64,000 nucleotides of DNA from Aspidiotus rigidus (Eukaryota; Arthropoda; Insecta; Hemiptera; Diaspididae): positions 496,001 through 560,000 of the forward strand of contig JAVHKY010000046.1 of assembly GCA_035079385.1 (NCBI GenBank), written 5' to 3'. The position numbers and the translations under genes were made by a program. The notes under the pieces are model-generated. The model worked only from the letters and a program-made list of their open reading frames with translations, did not search any database and had not been told where the DNA came from. Shown one piece after another: positions 51,118-62,059 of this stretch. How positions within the stretch are numbered: the first letter of the stretch is position 1; every line of letters begins with the position of its first letter.

Positions 51118-51155
51118 AGGGTGTGTGTGTGTGGGGGGGGGGGGGGGGTGTATGT
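51118..51155. repeat. GT/G simple repeat
   Basis: (GT)n followed by a run of G and TGTATGTGTATATGT. Confidence 0.8.
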
Positions 51156-51239
51156 GTATATGTACCATTAACATTTTTGTACCCGAATGTTCCTTCTTGG
51201 TACTGGGGTCGATTTATATGAAATTGATAATATTATTTT

Positions 51240-52465
51240 CGTATAACTTATTGGCATGGATTTTATTGAACGGCAAAAAGTGAGTTTGCACTGCAAATTG
51301 ATAGCGATAACGTTTGAGAAGCACTAATCACGATGAAAGAAAAGAATAACGACAACAAGTGTATTGGACTGCAAATAGAATGCGTGAACGACAAAAAAAT
51401 TTTATTCACTGCTGAAAAATAGATGAACGACAAAAAAGTAAAATATTAGGTAGGCCTAGCTGAAAAAAATTGTTAAAAATTACATTACTGTATTATCAGT
51501 GCGGTACGTGCTTTCGCAGGTCGTCCTCTGGACCTTTTACGGCCTAAGGGTACACTATGCGCGGCGTCAGGTGCAGAAGTAAGTTTAAGTCTGATGAGCA
51601 TTCCAAGTGAATGCTTACAAAGCATATGCTTAAAGAAATATGGAAATGTACAGGAGGCCACCGGCGGAGCATTTTGAACTGAAATGGTCCATGAACCGTA
51701 ATTATAATTGCAAAAGTCCTTGAATGCAGTCCACTTCCCATCCTTTGAACGGAATGTGCGTAGTAGGACGGTTGTAATTGGTTTGTCAAATGCTGATGAT
51801 GTCGTGAAGAACAATGTATCGCCATCAGACTGTGACCGTTGCAGTACCTTCTTGTTTTGAAGAGCCCATTTATGAGCGGCAATCCATTATTTCAGGGAAG
51901 CAGTGGGCTTCGGCGCACAGTGTTTTGCATTTACCGATTGTGGATCCAGTTCTTTCGACCACTTCCATTTGTAGCCTCCAGGCGTTGTTTGATTACGGGT
52001 AACCCAGTCCAGCCTCCTCGCACCAAGAAGAATTCTTCGTCAGCCACTGGTCTTCAAAATATTTCATGAAATCTGGGTAATTATCTCGCCACTTCTTCAC
52101 AAACAGACGAGAACCCTTCAAAAATGTTTCATCATCTTTTGATGTCTGAAGAGCGTCAATATCAGCCCGAACAAGGACACGATCTCCACTCTTCCCCAAG
52201 GGCTTCAGGTACTTCTCAACGTTATGGAGCAGATGAAAGAAACTCTACTTTTCAGTTGTACACCTTCTTATTGTCGGACTACAAGTAAAAAAAAATTTGT
52301 TGGCCTGACAATATGAAATTTGTCGTGCTGAGAATATGAAGTTGTCGTGCACGTGTATCCATTCGCTGCTTGTTAACTGTCATTCATTTTTGTCAAAATT
52401 GTCGCCACGCATTTCCATTATACCGCTCTCGCACTGTCGTGCGCCCTCACCTTTTTTGCCGTCCA
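51240..52465 (-). mobile_element. MULE remnant B with phased CGACAA subterminal arrays
   Basis: A MULE transposase C-terminal part (51485-52262, minus) is flanked by a left array of C(G/T)(A/G)CAAA-type motifs with core C at 51271, 51291, 51311, 51331, 51350, 51369, 51389, 51409 and 51428, and by a right array in opposite orientation (TTGTCG-type) near 52275, 52324, 52346, 52364, 52403, 52424, 52438 and 52460. Spacing is 19-20 bp on the left, about 20 on the right. The arrays look like terminal inverted repeats made of transposase-binding units (inference). Confidence 0.65.
51485..52262 (-). pseudogene. MULE transposase C-terminal half with SWIM finger and AT-hook
   Basis: On the minus strand: HNVEKYLKPLGKSGDRVLVR, ADIDALQTSKDDETFLKGSR, DFMKYFEDQWLTKNSSWCEE and AGLGYP, all typical of the MULE region after the catalytic core. 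After a gap come KWTAFKDFCNYNYGSWTISV, CTFPYFFKHMLCKHSLGMLI (SWIM-type finger, first Cys pair altered) and PLGRKRSRGRPAKARTAL, an AT-hook-like tail. The frame is broken between 51993 and 51814 and there is no DDE core. Confidence 0.75.
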
Positions 52466-52630
52466 GAATAATATTTCCCTAACTTATTATACGTACGTAC
52501 GTCTGTACTTTTTGTTTGTGCATGAATGTTCTCCGTAACTGATGGGTTGATTTCCATGAAATTCCGAGTTATTAAAGTTTTGAACATGAATTTTGTTGTA
52601 GGCTATTTTTTTTTTTTAAATCGGCCAAAT

Positions 52631-52766
52631 GTGACCTGCGATGAGAAAAGGATGCTCATTGCCCACTGACAGGAACACCATTTCTCTCTGATTAGATATC
52701 CAATAGGAGAGAAATAGTGTTCTTGCGCCAATGGGCAATGAGCATCCTTTTCTCATCGCAGGTCAC
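52631..52766. mobile_element. 136-bp palindromic MITE with AAAT target duplication
   Basis: Almost its full length is self-complementary: GTGACCTGCGATGAGAAAAG and GGATGCTCATTGCCC on the left recur inverted at the right end, flanked by AAAT (52627-52630, 52767-52770). It is the same family as the element at 46974. It is inserted between the right array of MULE remnant B and the solo array at 53046. Confidence 0.85.
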
Positions 52767-53045
52767 AAATAGTTTTTGTGCGGTTAGTTGAATATTAGTT
52801 GGTTAACTAGCCTGCAAAGGAAGGAATGTTTGCTATGGATTCTTCATAAATAGTGTGTTTTTACAATGTGTTTCTTTCTCAGAATGGTGAAGAGGTTGTA
52901 AGTTGTGTATTATCAATACACGTAAATACTCCTCTTACGAGTAATAAAGCCACATTAAGCCAACTCTTTTATTTATTTCTTTTTACTCGTAACAATGTAC
53001 ATTGTATTGTTGTGTAAAGAAAATAAATGTTACCGGGGTTTCCAA

Positions 53046-53270
53046 CGTTTCTGTCAGCCGTCATTTTGACGTCTATATTACTATGCTGTCGTTGCAACAT
53101 ATTTTATGTCGTGAAAAAAAATATCTGTCGTCTCAAAATTTTTCCTGTCGTTGGTCCCTGTTTCTTGTCCGTTACTACCTTGTATCGTTCAAATTTTTTC
53201 CCAGTCGCAGGTTACATTTTATGGTCGTGAACTATTTCATCCCTGTCGTGCTCATATACATTTTGACGTA
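53046..53270. repeat. Solo phased TGTCGT array
   Basis: TGTCGT-type motifs with CG cores at about 53070, 53090, 53110, 53129, 53149, 53170, 53186, 53206, 53226, 53247 and 53267. It is the same motif, spacing and orientation as the right array of MULE remnant B, but without an adjacent gene fragment; it may be a solo terminal repeat or the end of another copy. Confidence 0.6.
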
Positions 53271-53479
53271 ACTTTAAATGGTAGCCGAAAATAATGTTTG
53301 GCAAGTTTTGAAAATGAACTTGTATTGGGAAACAAAGTCGTATTGCAAATGATTTCATTTTTATGAAAACGATTATTATCTTTTTTGATTTTACGACCGA
53401 GAATGCGGAAGATCCATTTAACGAGGTTCAAGCAATCGCGAGCCAACAAAGAACGAATGCGTGGAGCTCGGGGAAAAAA

Positions 53480-53660
53480 GCTCACACAGCAGCGTAAGCA
53501 TCACCAGCTTTTCAATAATTTGCTATAAAAAAAATTTACCTATGCCCCCATATCTAAACTTCATTGTTTCTTAGTTAGGAGCTGATTGTGATGATAATAA
53601 TAATGTAGGGTATTCCACTTACTTTTCTATTGTTCAATTCATTTCTAATCTTTTTAATAG
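53480..53660 (-). repeat. Inverted copy of the 27200-27390 segment
   Basis: CAGCAGCGTAAGCATCACC, CCCCCATATCTAAACTTCAT and TTCTATTGTTCAATTCATTT are the reverse complements of words in 27200-27390. Confidence 0.65.
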
Positions 53661-54054
53661 GTACTTTTATAATCTTCAAATACAGGTGATCATGGGAAAT
53701 AATTCAAAAAGGAGTCGATTGATAGCTTTCTCTCCCCATACGTAAATTAAACTCTAAATAGAAGAACGGGAACGGAACATGGCTCTATTAAAATTAAAGT
53801 ATAAAACTTTGGTGATTTGGAAGAATCTCAAAGTATTAACGTGACTGTTCATATCCAGAAACACTGTGAGATATATGAAGTCGATAATTATTACGAAAAT
53901 CAAAACATAGATGAGGAAAATCGAAATGGCCAATGAAACTTCCACTTCTTTGTCTTTACCTAAATTTCATTATTTACTCCCCGGTGTTCAGGCTACGAGC
54001 CATTGCGATAACGTATAGAGAAAAAAAAATGCTATGCATACCTACATAAATCAG

Positions 54055-54735
54055 TAGAAATTATAAAATACACGGCTAATTATTCAATCCATCGGTTAAG
54101 CGCAACGTTTGTTTAACGTACCCAATAAACGTCGAATTGTTTCAATCATGTGTGACGGGTAATGAAAAATTTTTACAGCCAATAGGTGTACGATGCATCT
54201 GAAATAGGTACCATCGGGCGAAAGGACTCAAATAAAATAAACAAGCGAGATTCAGCTCTTACGGCTAGACGTGGACTACTTATATTTTGAGATTTACTCA
54301 AGAACCACTTGTTCAATCGATACAAAAATTACAGAGCAATAAGATTGAATCCACTATGACGTAATGCAATGATATGAAGATAATAAGACTGATATTCTTT
54401 GAGAAACAACACTAAGAAATTTGAGGAAAATTGAGGATTACTCAACTACTCATCCAATCTCAGAAAAAAATGCACATGCCCAACTTCAGATAATCCACTA
54501 CAACTTGACCAAACTTTACGAGAATACAACCGGTAGTTTTTGAGGAGTTGCGTGGACAAAAAAAATTATATAAATATATATCTATAAATATATTAGGATA
54601 CCTGAAATTTTTTTACTAGACTCAGGATGATCTAGGACCTCTAAAACGTCGAGAAAATTCTTTCCCGGCCTTCGTCGTCACAATTGTGTCGGGAGTAATA
54701 CCTGACTTTTCGTTCGAAAAGTCGGTAAAAGAAGA
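54055..54735 (+). repeat. Dispersed unclassified repeat, copy 2
   Basis: Direct copy of 26565-27185 with moderate divergence and a (TA)-rich insertion near 54570. Together with the inverted piece at 53480 it may be part of a larger TIR element. Confidence 0.65.
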
Positions 54736-55644
54736 GGACGACGGCGAAATATGAATGAATATCTAATAATATTTTCTTGGCTTACATGAATGAAAACGCG
54801 TTCTTTCGATACTTTGTTGTACGATGCGAAGATACGTTTTGTTTTCTAGGTTGACGTGCATCCTTACAAACTAAGTTGAAGTCATTCGAACGAAAAAGTC
54901 GGTATTGCTTTCGCACTGCGAAACCTTTTTGGATTAAAGCTCGGTACGAGCTCGGAACCAATTGCAATCGTTTTTTTTTTTTGTAGTCAGCGTGAGTTTT
55001 GTAAGAACCCACGTTTTTAAGTACGTTTCATGACGTGGTGATCAAGAAGAGTGCGTGATGTGTGAGCGACTGAGCGGTATAGGTAATGGTTCTTATTGTG
55101 TTTTGATATTACAACGAGAAAAGTAGTTTTTGTATTGGAACGTAAAGGAGTTGGTAGTCATTGTTTGCTTTTTGGGTTCGAGCTCGTTAACCTTGTTTTG
55201 ATTTCCGATAATTATGATCCGATATGGAGTAATGTTTGGAGATCGATTTGCGATTTATTTGCGATGTGGTATTATATCAACGTTTCGAAAATAATATTTT
55301 TATTATAGATTAGAGCTTGAACCTATTCCAGCCGAACGGGTGCTTGTTTCTTTTAGTGTGAATGTTCGATGATTGAAAATTTTTGACGGATATTCCATTC
55401 ATTGAAGCGGGAGGGGGTATTCGGGTGCGGATTACTGATATAAAAGAGTGAATAAAAATAATGCTTAGCAAGCATTAAAAATGTGCTCGTTTTGGAAAAT
55501 GAAATCATTTTGCTATTGGAAACGAAAACGATTAAGTAATATGATATATGTGTAGCCAATAATGAATAAAACCGAAAAAAAGAAATAGAGATGTAGGAAA
55601 ATAAGAATGTAAAAGTCGGTGCGGGTGCATTTTTTTAAAAGGGA
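54736..55644. other. No supported feature
   Basis: No gene or repeat recognised, only short unassigned frames (54782-55012 minus, 55096-55308 plus). Confidence 0.35.
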
Positions 55645-55925
55645 TAGTTGCTTCCTTTGAGTATGAATAGTAATGGAGAGGCAGAAATCGTCGTTTTTGA
55701 AGGTAATTGCGTGGCAGGCGTGATAGAGCGCGCTGTTTCAATCTTACTAGAACAGATATAGCACGCGTTTTACATTTAACACCCTCTCTCCTCTCCTTAG
55801 TCGTTTTCAATCTTAAAAAAACAGTTAACACATGAGTTTACCTGAGCAACGCTATCTATCACGCCTGCGAGAGTACTACTATTTCTGCCTCTCCATTACT
55901 ATTCATACTCAAAGGTTCCTTCAGA
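55645..55925. mobile_element. 281-bp MITE
   Basis: Inverted arms of about 37 bp: CCTTTGAGTATGAATAGTAA and TGGAGAGGCAGAAAT at 55654-55690, reversed at 55880-55915, with a further inner pair around CAGGCGTGATAGA/TCTATCACGCCTG. Non-coding. Confidence 0.7.
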
Positions 55926-58900
55926 CGTAGGTATTACTTAACAAACTTCGTTATCAAATCTTCCTTTTAAAAGATGACGTGGGTACCTGACGCAGATTTT
56001 ATGGCTTGTCTCACCTGATGTTCTTATCATTCTCACAAATGAGAATGAACACTTCAAAAAGTAACCTAGATTTGAAATGAAGTGGTTAAGTTTTGACGAG
56101 TTTTTTCTGAAGTGTTTCTACCTATAGAGATTATAACTAACTGTATAGTCATGCCGCACATTCATGAAGTGTAGTTCAAATTGCCTGAATCTTGTCCAAT
56201 ACCTATTTACGTATTAAGCGCGTCGCAGGTACACTGAAGAAGGAACTACAAAACACGAGTATAATTACGTCATTATTGATAATACACACGGCGGTCGTGT
56301 GCAGTGCAGTGGTTGTATGGTGGAGCAGTATCTCTATGTATTTTGTTCCATCGACACCACAAAAATACACTGCATTATCAGTCTGATCATAATCTCTTAT
56401 AAAATTCACTAATTTCGAGCAGGTAACTATTTTGAGGTCGAATTTCTTCACGATTGAGACTTAGGTATCATTCACAAAGTGTTCTCATTTGTTTCGGGTT
56501 GATGACCTAACGTCGAGCGATCGAATAATTCAATTGTTCAGAAGTTTGTTGAATGTCATGTATCACCTTCAGATAGAGGCCGAGAACAAGGAAGCTCGGA
56601 ATTTTGTTGATTTTTGCTGAACAATATCTGTATATACGAGTACGTCTATAATAAAGACCAACCTAATAAATTTTAAGCGAGATTTGTTCCCGGTTTTCGA
56701 TAAAATTAGCGGGAAGATTTCTTTCTTTGCAGTTCATAGTATATAGAATACACCTATACTTTTTCAAATTTTAGGTTTCATTATAATAGGCTAGGCTATA
56801 TTATATGTACCGATACGTATGTATGAATTTTGTTCGGAGGTAATAATTTTTATGAAAAAATGTTTCAATTAATACCAGAAAATGGGTAATTATATTGTAG
56901 TGGTTTATTCGAAGGTTTACATGTAAAATCTCAGAGAGAAAAAGCTCAATATTTTTTGAGAAATCTCCAAATTATAATGAATTGGTACCTATTTTGTTTT
57001 GCATATAACTTGTGAAGTGTACGTATTTCATGTATGTAGCTAGTTATTTGATGAAAAAAGGAGGTGTAGGAGTTCGTCTAAATTTTTTCAATACATAATC
57101 GCATAATTATTGGAGATTGAACGAGTAGTTTTTGTATTTTTTCGTTGAGACTGAATTATAATTTGGTAAAATAGGCTGAAAATCTATTTAACGAATGGTA
57201 TTTGCATTTATGTCCTATTATGCACTTCAGCAACAAAGCTGTGACTCTCAAAGTATACTATTTAAAATCAATCAATAATGGTTCGCGAGTCGTCCTAAAA
57301 ATCGAAAGTGTCTTTCGTAGGATGTTAATAAATCTCGACGTTATGAGAAAAGTTACTTAGACAATGGTCTAGTACAGTCATTATAACTAAACGAAACTAT
57401 ACTGTACGTGGGTGTGTAGTCTATAGGAGTTTGATTTGTAATTATTGGAGTCATATATGAGACTGCGTGTACTAAGGTATTTTTGTTTCTTGAGGCTCTG
57501 CCCTCGGCAAACCAGAACCCTTATGCATTCCTGAGAGAGAGAGAGAAAAAAAAAAGACTCCTACCAAAAATTATTTGTGACGTCACTCAGAAGATTTGCC
57601 TATTTGCCTACTCGGTCACTGAGACCAAAACCAGACTGAATACGGCATCCGATGCGAGTTATGAGAGATTAGGTTTAATTCTATTCATTCGCACCTCGTA
57701 TCGCATCTCGATTGGGCACGGATCAGATCGCACGACGATAGTAGCTTTCCGAAATCGAGTGTTCAGAATGTCAAATATTATCCTCTTTTCTAAGCTCGTA
57801 TTTAGTTTTTTTCTTCTTTTCTCGGAGTACATTTAGTACAAATTATCTGCTTCACGAGCTCAAGTTATGGTGAATTGTTCTCCTTGCTCTAAATCCTATT
57901 CTTTGTGCGAGTTTTTTTACAACTAGCCTACCTTGAAGTTTATTTTTGTATAATTTAGCCTATGCTCCTTACTGTGTTATAGGCCAATAAATGCAATGAT
58001 GTGAGCTTCTGTTAACCGTCTCAATTCCGCACTGTCAATGAATAAGAATCCAAAAAATAAAATAAAATTTACATGCGTCAACTTGTGAGCACTGAGCTTG
58101 CCAATAAAGCGAAACATTTCCTCTTTCGCAATGTGCGTGACTAAGCAACCTTGGTCTTACACTTTTTCGCCAGCTTTGTACTGTAACCGGTTTGCCGATA
58201 TTATAGCAGTCAGATTTTTTTACACAATCGCCATTAGTCATCCCAACTTCGAATAAGAAGATACGACTCCGAAAATAATTGAAGCGTTTACGCATGTATT
58301 TAAATTCTAAGAAATGTATTTTTGTCTCGTTTTGAATAAATTAACATACTTCTTCATGAAGGAAGAGAAGAAGAAAAAAGTCATTTTTCGTATCCTATCT
58401 TACATTAAATATAAGAATCAGGTATTTGTGTACGCGTGGGATTAGTATATCGGTAACCTGCTGAGTATAGATTGTTACAAGTTATACCTAATTGATTGAT
58501 TTACATATTGGTCCTGATTATATGCGGCGCGAGATTCCTGAAACTATGTAGTTCGGTATTTTTATTTGTTGATTCGTCTAATGATTAATTGATTACTCAA
58601 TTAACTAATCTTTGTCATCGTCTTGGTAACAATTTCAACTTACAGACTGGTGTTGCCTTATAAACGAGAGAGAGTGAGAGTGAGAGTGTGTGTGAGAGAG
58701 AGAGAAAGAGGGGGGGGGGAGAATCATAAATTGATGACTTTCTGTATTAAAATGAATTTTAGGTATTTCTATCGCGAAGCATTTTCTTTTCGCTTCAAAA
58801 AGTAAATTTAAATTAGTGCTTTAAACTAAGATAAGTATAAATACATTAAAATTATGTTCAGAATAACAAACAAGCTACCTTGCTACCCGAGATAGGACGA

Positions 58901-59750
58901 GGACCGGTTTCTCCAAGTTTACAGTCTTGTACGATCCAAGGGTACGCAATGACGTTATAATTCAGAAGGACGAGAAAAACATTGAAAATTCTAGGCCTAT
59001 ACATTTGTTCATTTAGCTTGATAGATTGGGGTTTAAACCTACGCTAGAGAGCGCTAACGAAAGAGTGAATCAGAGAATTTATGTACGTTCATACATTGAT
59101 TTTCAGTCAACTGTTATTTTTTCAATATATCCTTTATTGCTACAATTTTTTGTGTTCAATGTTGATGATACAGACTACAAAATTTATGCTTGTATTTGCT
59201 CTAAAAAACAATCTCCTATTAATTATGGTGCGTAAAATTTCTACATTTAAAAAGCATTGAACGAAAGGGTGAATATCGTCAGGGCTACCAACTCCTCAAC
59301 TCTGAGTTTAAATTCCAATAGGCCTACCCTACTTTCATTTGTTTTGCGCTAGCTGATGAGTTCCTCAAGTGAGCATCTGCTATAAGTTATCAATTACATA
59401 AAATGAACACCCAACCATTCGTTGATTGATTCTCACTTTCAAAACAAGTAGAGTAAATACAAGTTCCAGTAATACTTTAAATCTAAACATGGATCAATTA
59501 CGGATTGAATTGCAGATGAATTAGATTTTACATCGCGGATTACGAATCACAGATTGTTAATTGGAAATCCATGAACTACATTATTAGGATCATTCATTTC
59601 CCTACTTTTTGATTCGCTATATCATTTAAATCATTATCCCAGACGCAAACGGATTGAATTAGCAATAAAGCTCGCGTACTTTTCATATTCATCATCACTG
59701 GCATGCACCTATACGTGAAATACTTAATTGTCTTCTCGTTTCATTGATAT
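55926..59750. other. No supported feature
   Basis: Long AT-rich stretch. Simple repeats occur at about 57535-57555 (GA/A-run) and 58670-58722 (GAGA/GTGT/G-run). An unassigned 117-codon frame at 57483-57836 shows no recognisable domain. Confidence 0.4.
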
Positions 59751-60176
59751 TGTGGCGTTCTGCTATGAAGGCGCAAGCACCAAGCTTGCACATGCCGCTA
59801 AACTTTTAATAATAGCAGACGCCGCAAGGAAGCGTACTTATCGCTTAACTACTTCGCCGAATACGCTTGAACAACCTAGAACGTGCTCGATTGATTGTAA
59901 GCACTCTTGCATAACCTGTTTGCCGTTCTAGAAGAAATCTCGAGAATTCCGGAAATAAGGGTGAGACTATAAATAGCCGGCAGCAACCCGATAAAGCGAT
60001 TCAGTTGTAATCTTGAAAGCGATAGTTAACGTGTTCTCGTTCTTTAACGCGATTGTGTTACAGTTTAACGGTGTTTAGAAGTGTTGTACTTGCGGTACCA
60101 GTAATAAAGCTCGGTTTTCGTAATTGTTCTTTATTATCGGTGTCAAGAGATATTTGGTGACTGGTAGAACGTCACA
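59751..60176 (+). repeat. Solo LTR of the gypsy family
   Basis: 426 bp, nearly identical to the LTRs at 15256 and 20305, with a few differences near the end (ATCGGTG against ATTGGCG, ATTTGGTGA against ATTCAGTGA). It is flanked by ATAT on both sides (59747-59750, 60177-60180). This is the product of LTR-LTR recombination at a second insertion. Confidence 0.95.
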
Positions 60177-60587
60177 ATATTTTATCGTTTGAAAAACAAA
60201 AAAAACTGTCTTGATAAATTCAATCAAGTTGAAATATAAAATTACCATTGATAAACACATCTTATGCAAACGACGCAGATACCCAACCCTTGTCATTTTG
60301 GTCACAATTAATATAACAACACAAGCAGCAAGATGATTTGAAATTCTTGATTATATTTGGATCACTTTTTCGCGGTTTGTGCTCATCACCTCTTCTAGTC
60401 ATTCCCATAGCTTCTATTATAATACGTTTTCATCTCTATCACATTGCTATTAGAAATTTATTTTATGTACAGGAGCTGCACCTCAACACGGCTCGACAAG
60501 AAAGGGTTTTTATTGGATTCAGGGTAATAAACAGCCGTTTATTGCCCGGGTGGCGGCGTTTACAACCCTCTATACAATAAAATATCG

Positions 60588-60711
60588 TACGCAACTTGGT
60601 GAAAAAAAGTGAAAAGTTACTTCTCGCGCCATTTGCTACACTCGGCTTCGCCTCGTTATGCAAATTTCGCACTCGAAGGTCACTCTTCACTTTTTTTCCC
60701 CTAGTTGCGTA
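60588..60711. repeat. 124-bp inverted repeat
   Basis: TACGCAACTTGG(T)GAAAAAAAGTGAA at the left pairs with TTCACTTTTTTTCCCCTAGTTGCGTA at the right, with ATTTGC/GCAAAT further in. Probably a small MITE. Confidence 0.55.
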
Positions 60712-61513
60712 ATATACTATTATTACATACTTAATCGTTGTACTCAAAACCCAACAATATACGTCCATATAGGTACTACCTCTCGCGGATCAACTTCAAA
60801 CTATAAGACTGAGTACTGATTGAAATAGAATCGCAGATCACAAACACGGGTTATCAAAATGGCGATCCATAATCAATTTTTGAATAATTTTTTTCACCAC
60901 TTTTTAATCTGAGGTTATTTTGTTACTGTTGTTCCCGAATAAAAAGATTACATAGAAAATACGCGCATGCGCCACCGAGGTTGGTCATGTTCGGTTCGTT
61001 ATCGTTATCGTCTTGAAAAAACTAGTACTGTATTATGTTACCATGATTTATATATACTTGTTCGTTGTCGATTAAATACTCGTGTTGTATCTTGTGAAAT
61101 ACTTAGTTCGCCGATTTATTCGTTTTTTAGATAACAACTGTCTCTGTCCCACAAAATGTTCATTTTGATAATACTTTTTATTTTGGATGGCGTCATATAC
61201 CGGTACTGTATCGGTCAACTGAACGTTATATACCGGTACTGTACTTTATTCACTGTTAATGCATTTTGTGTGTTGTGGCACTATTCCATAGAACACACCA
61301 CGTTCCAGTTAGCTTACTTGTCTTCCCTTCACCCTAAGAAGGATTTCGTCATAATTCACGAAAAATCCATGGTGCTCCCAGAGTCTGGACACTCCTCTAC
61401 CTCATGGAAAGGTAGCAGCATTCTGTAGATATTATCTGTACACCAGACTCGAATTCTTCAATCGCGGAGGCGCAGACGGGGCAATGATGAATAGACCGGC
61501 GCTTTCGTTTTTT
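60712..61513. other. No supported feature
   Basis: A 90-codon plus frame (61156-61428) starts with a hydrophobic segment; not recognised. Confidence 0.35.
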
Positions 61514-61545
61514 TGGACCTGGTACTGCATGCAGTACCAGGTCCA
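61514..61545. repeat. 32-bp perfect palindrome
   Basis: TGGACCTGGTACTGCA followed directly by its reverse complement, with no spacer. Confidence 0.85.
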
Positions 61546-61874
61546 GACGTCAGGCGACTGCGGCATGACGTTTCCTTCTCTGACGAGGCTCTCCTGACAC
61601 TTCCATATCAACAGTACTCCTATTAAAAGAGCACAGCTGTCACTGAGAACGTTTGGGGCGACCTCGTGCTTTCACTTTGGACCGCAATCTTAGATCATGA
61701 AACTTCCCTACGACCTCAAAACCAACAACTACTTCTTTTCATTGCATTTGTCAACAACGTCGACAATTCACATTCTTTTTAATCGTAATAATGTAACAGA
61801 TATCTGATGACGTTTGTCTTCAATTTATTTTCGTTCAATTTCGTACAGAATTCGTTATTCAATTCGTTCTTATT

Positions 61875-62019
61875 AAATAATTCTTGTCTTTTACCGACTT
61901 TTCGTAGAAAAGCGAGTATTACACCCGTCACAGTTGTGGCAGAAAGGGGGGGAAATGAACTTTCTCGACGTTTTAGAGGTCATAGATCATCGCTACGTCA
62001 TTAAAAAAATTTCAGGTTT

Positions 62020-62025
<6 letters not shown>
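61875..62025 (-). repeat. Inverted partial copy of the 54.0 kb repeat family
   Basis: On the minus strand CCTCTAAAACGTCGAGAAA, CACAACTGTGACGGG and ACGAAAAGTCGGTAAAAGA match 54636-54735 in order. Confidence 0.6.

Positions 62026-62056
<31 letters not shown>
62023..62056. repeat. (TA)n microsatellite
   Basis: Seventeen TA units, at the edge of the repeat copy; the 54 kb copy has TA-rich DNA at the same place. Confidence 0.9.

Positions 62057-62059
<3 letters not shown>

Noticed and set aside
51268..51440. CRISPR-like regular array
   Set aside because: Units are short and degenerate, there are no distinct unique spacers, and the context is a eukaryotic DNA transposon.
57483..57836. 117-codon plus-strand frame
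   Set aside because: Low-complexity start (GA/A run) and no recognised motif or splice context.
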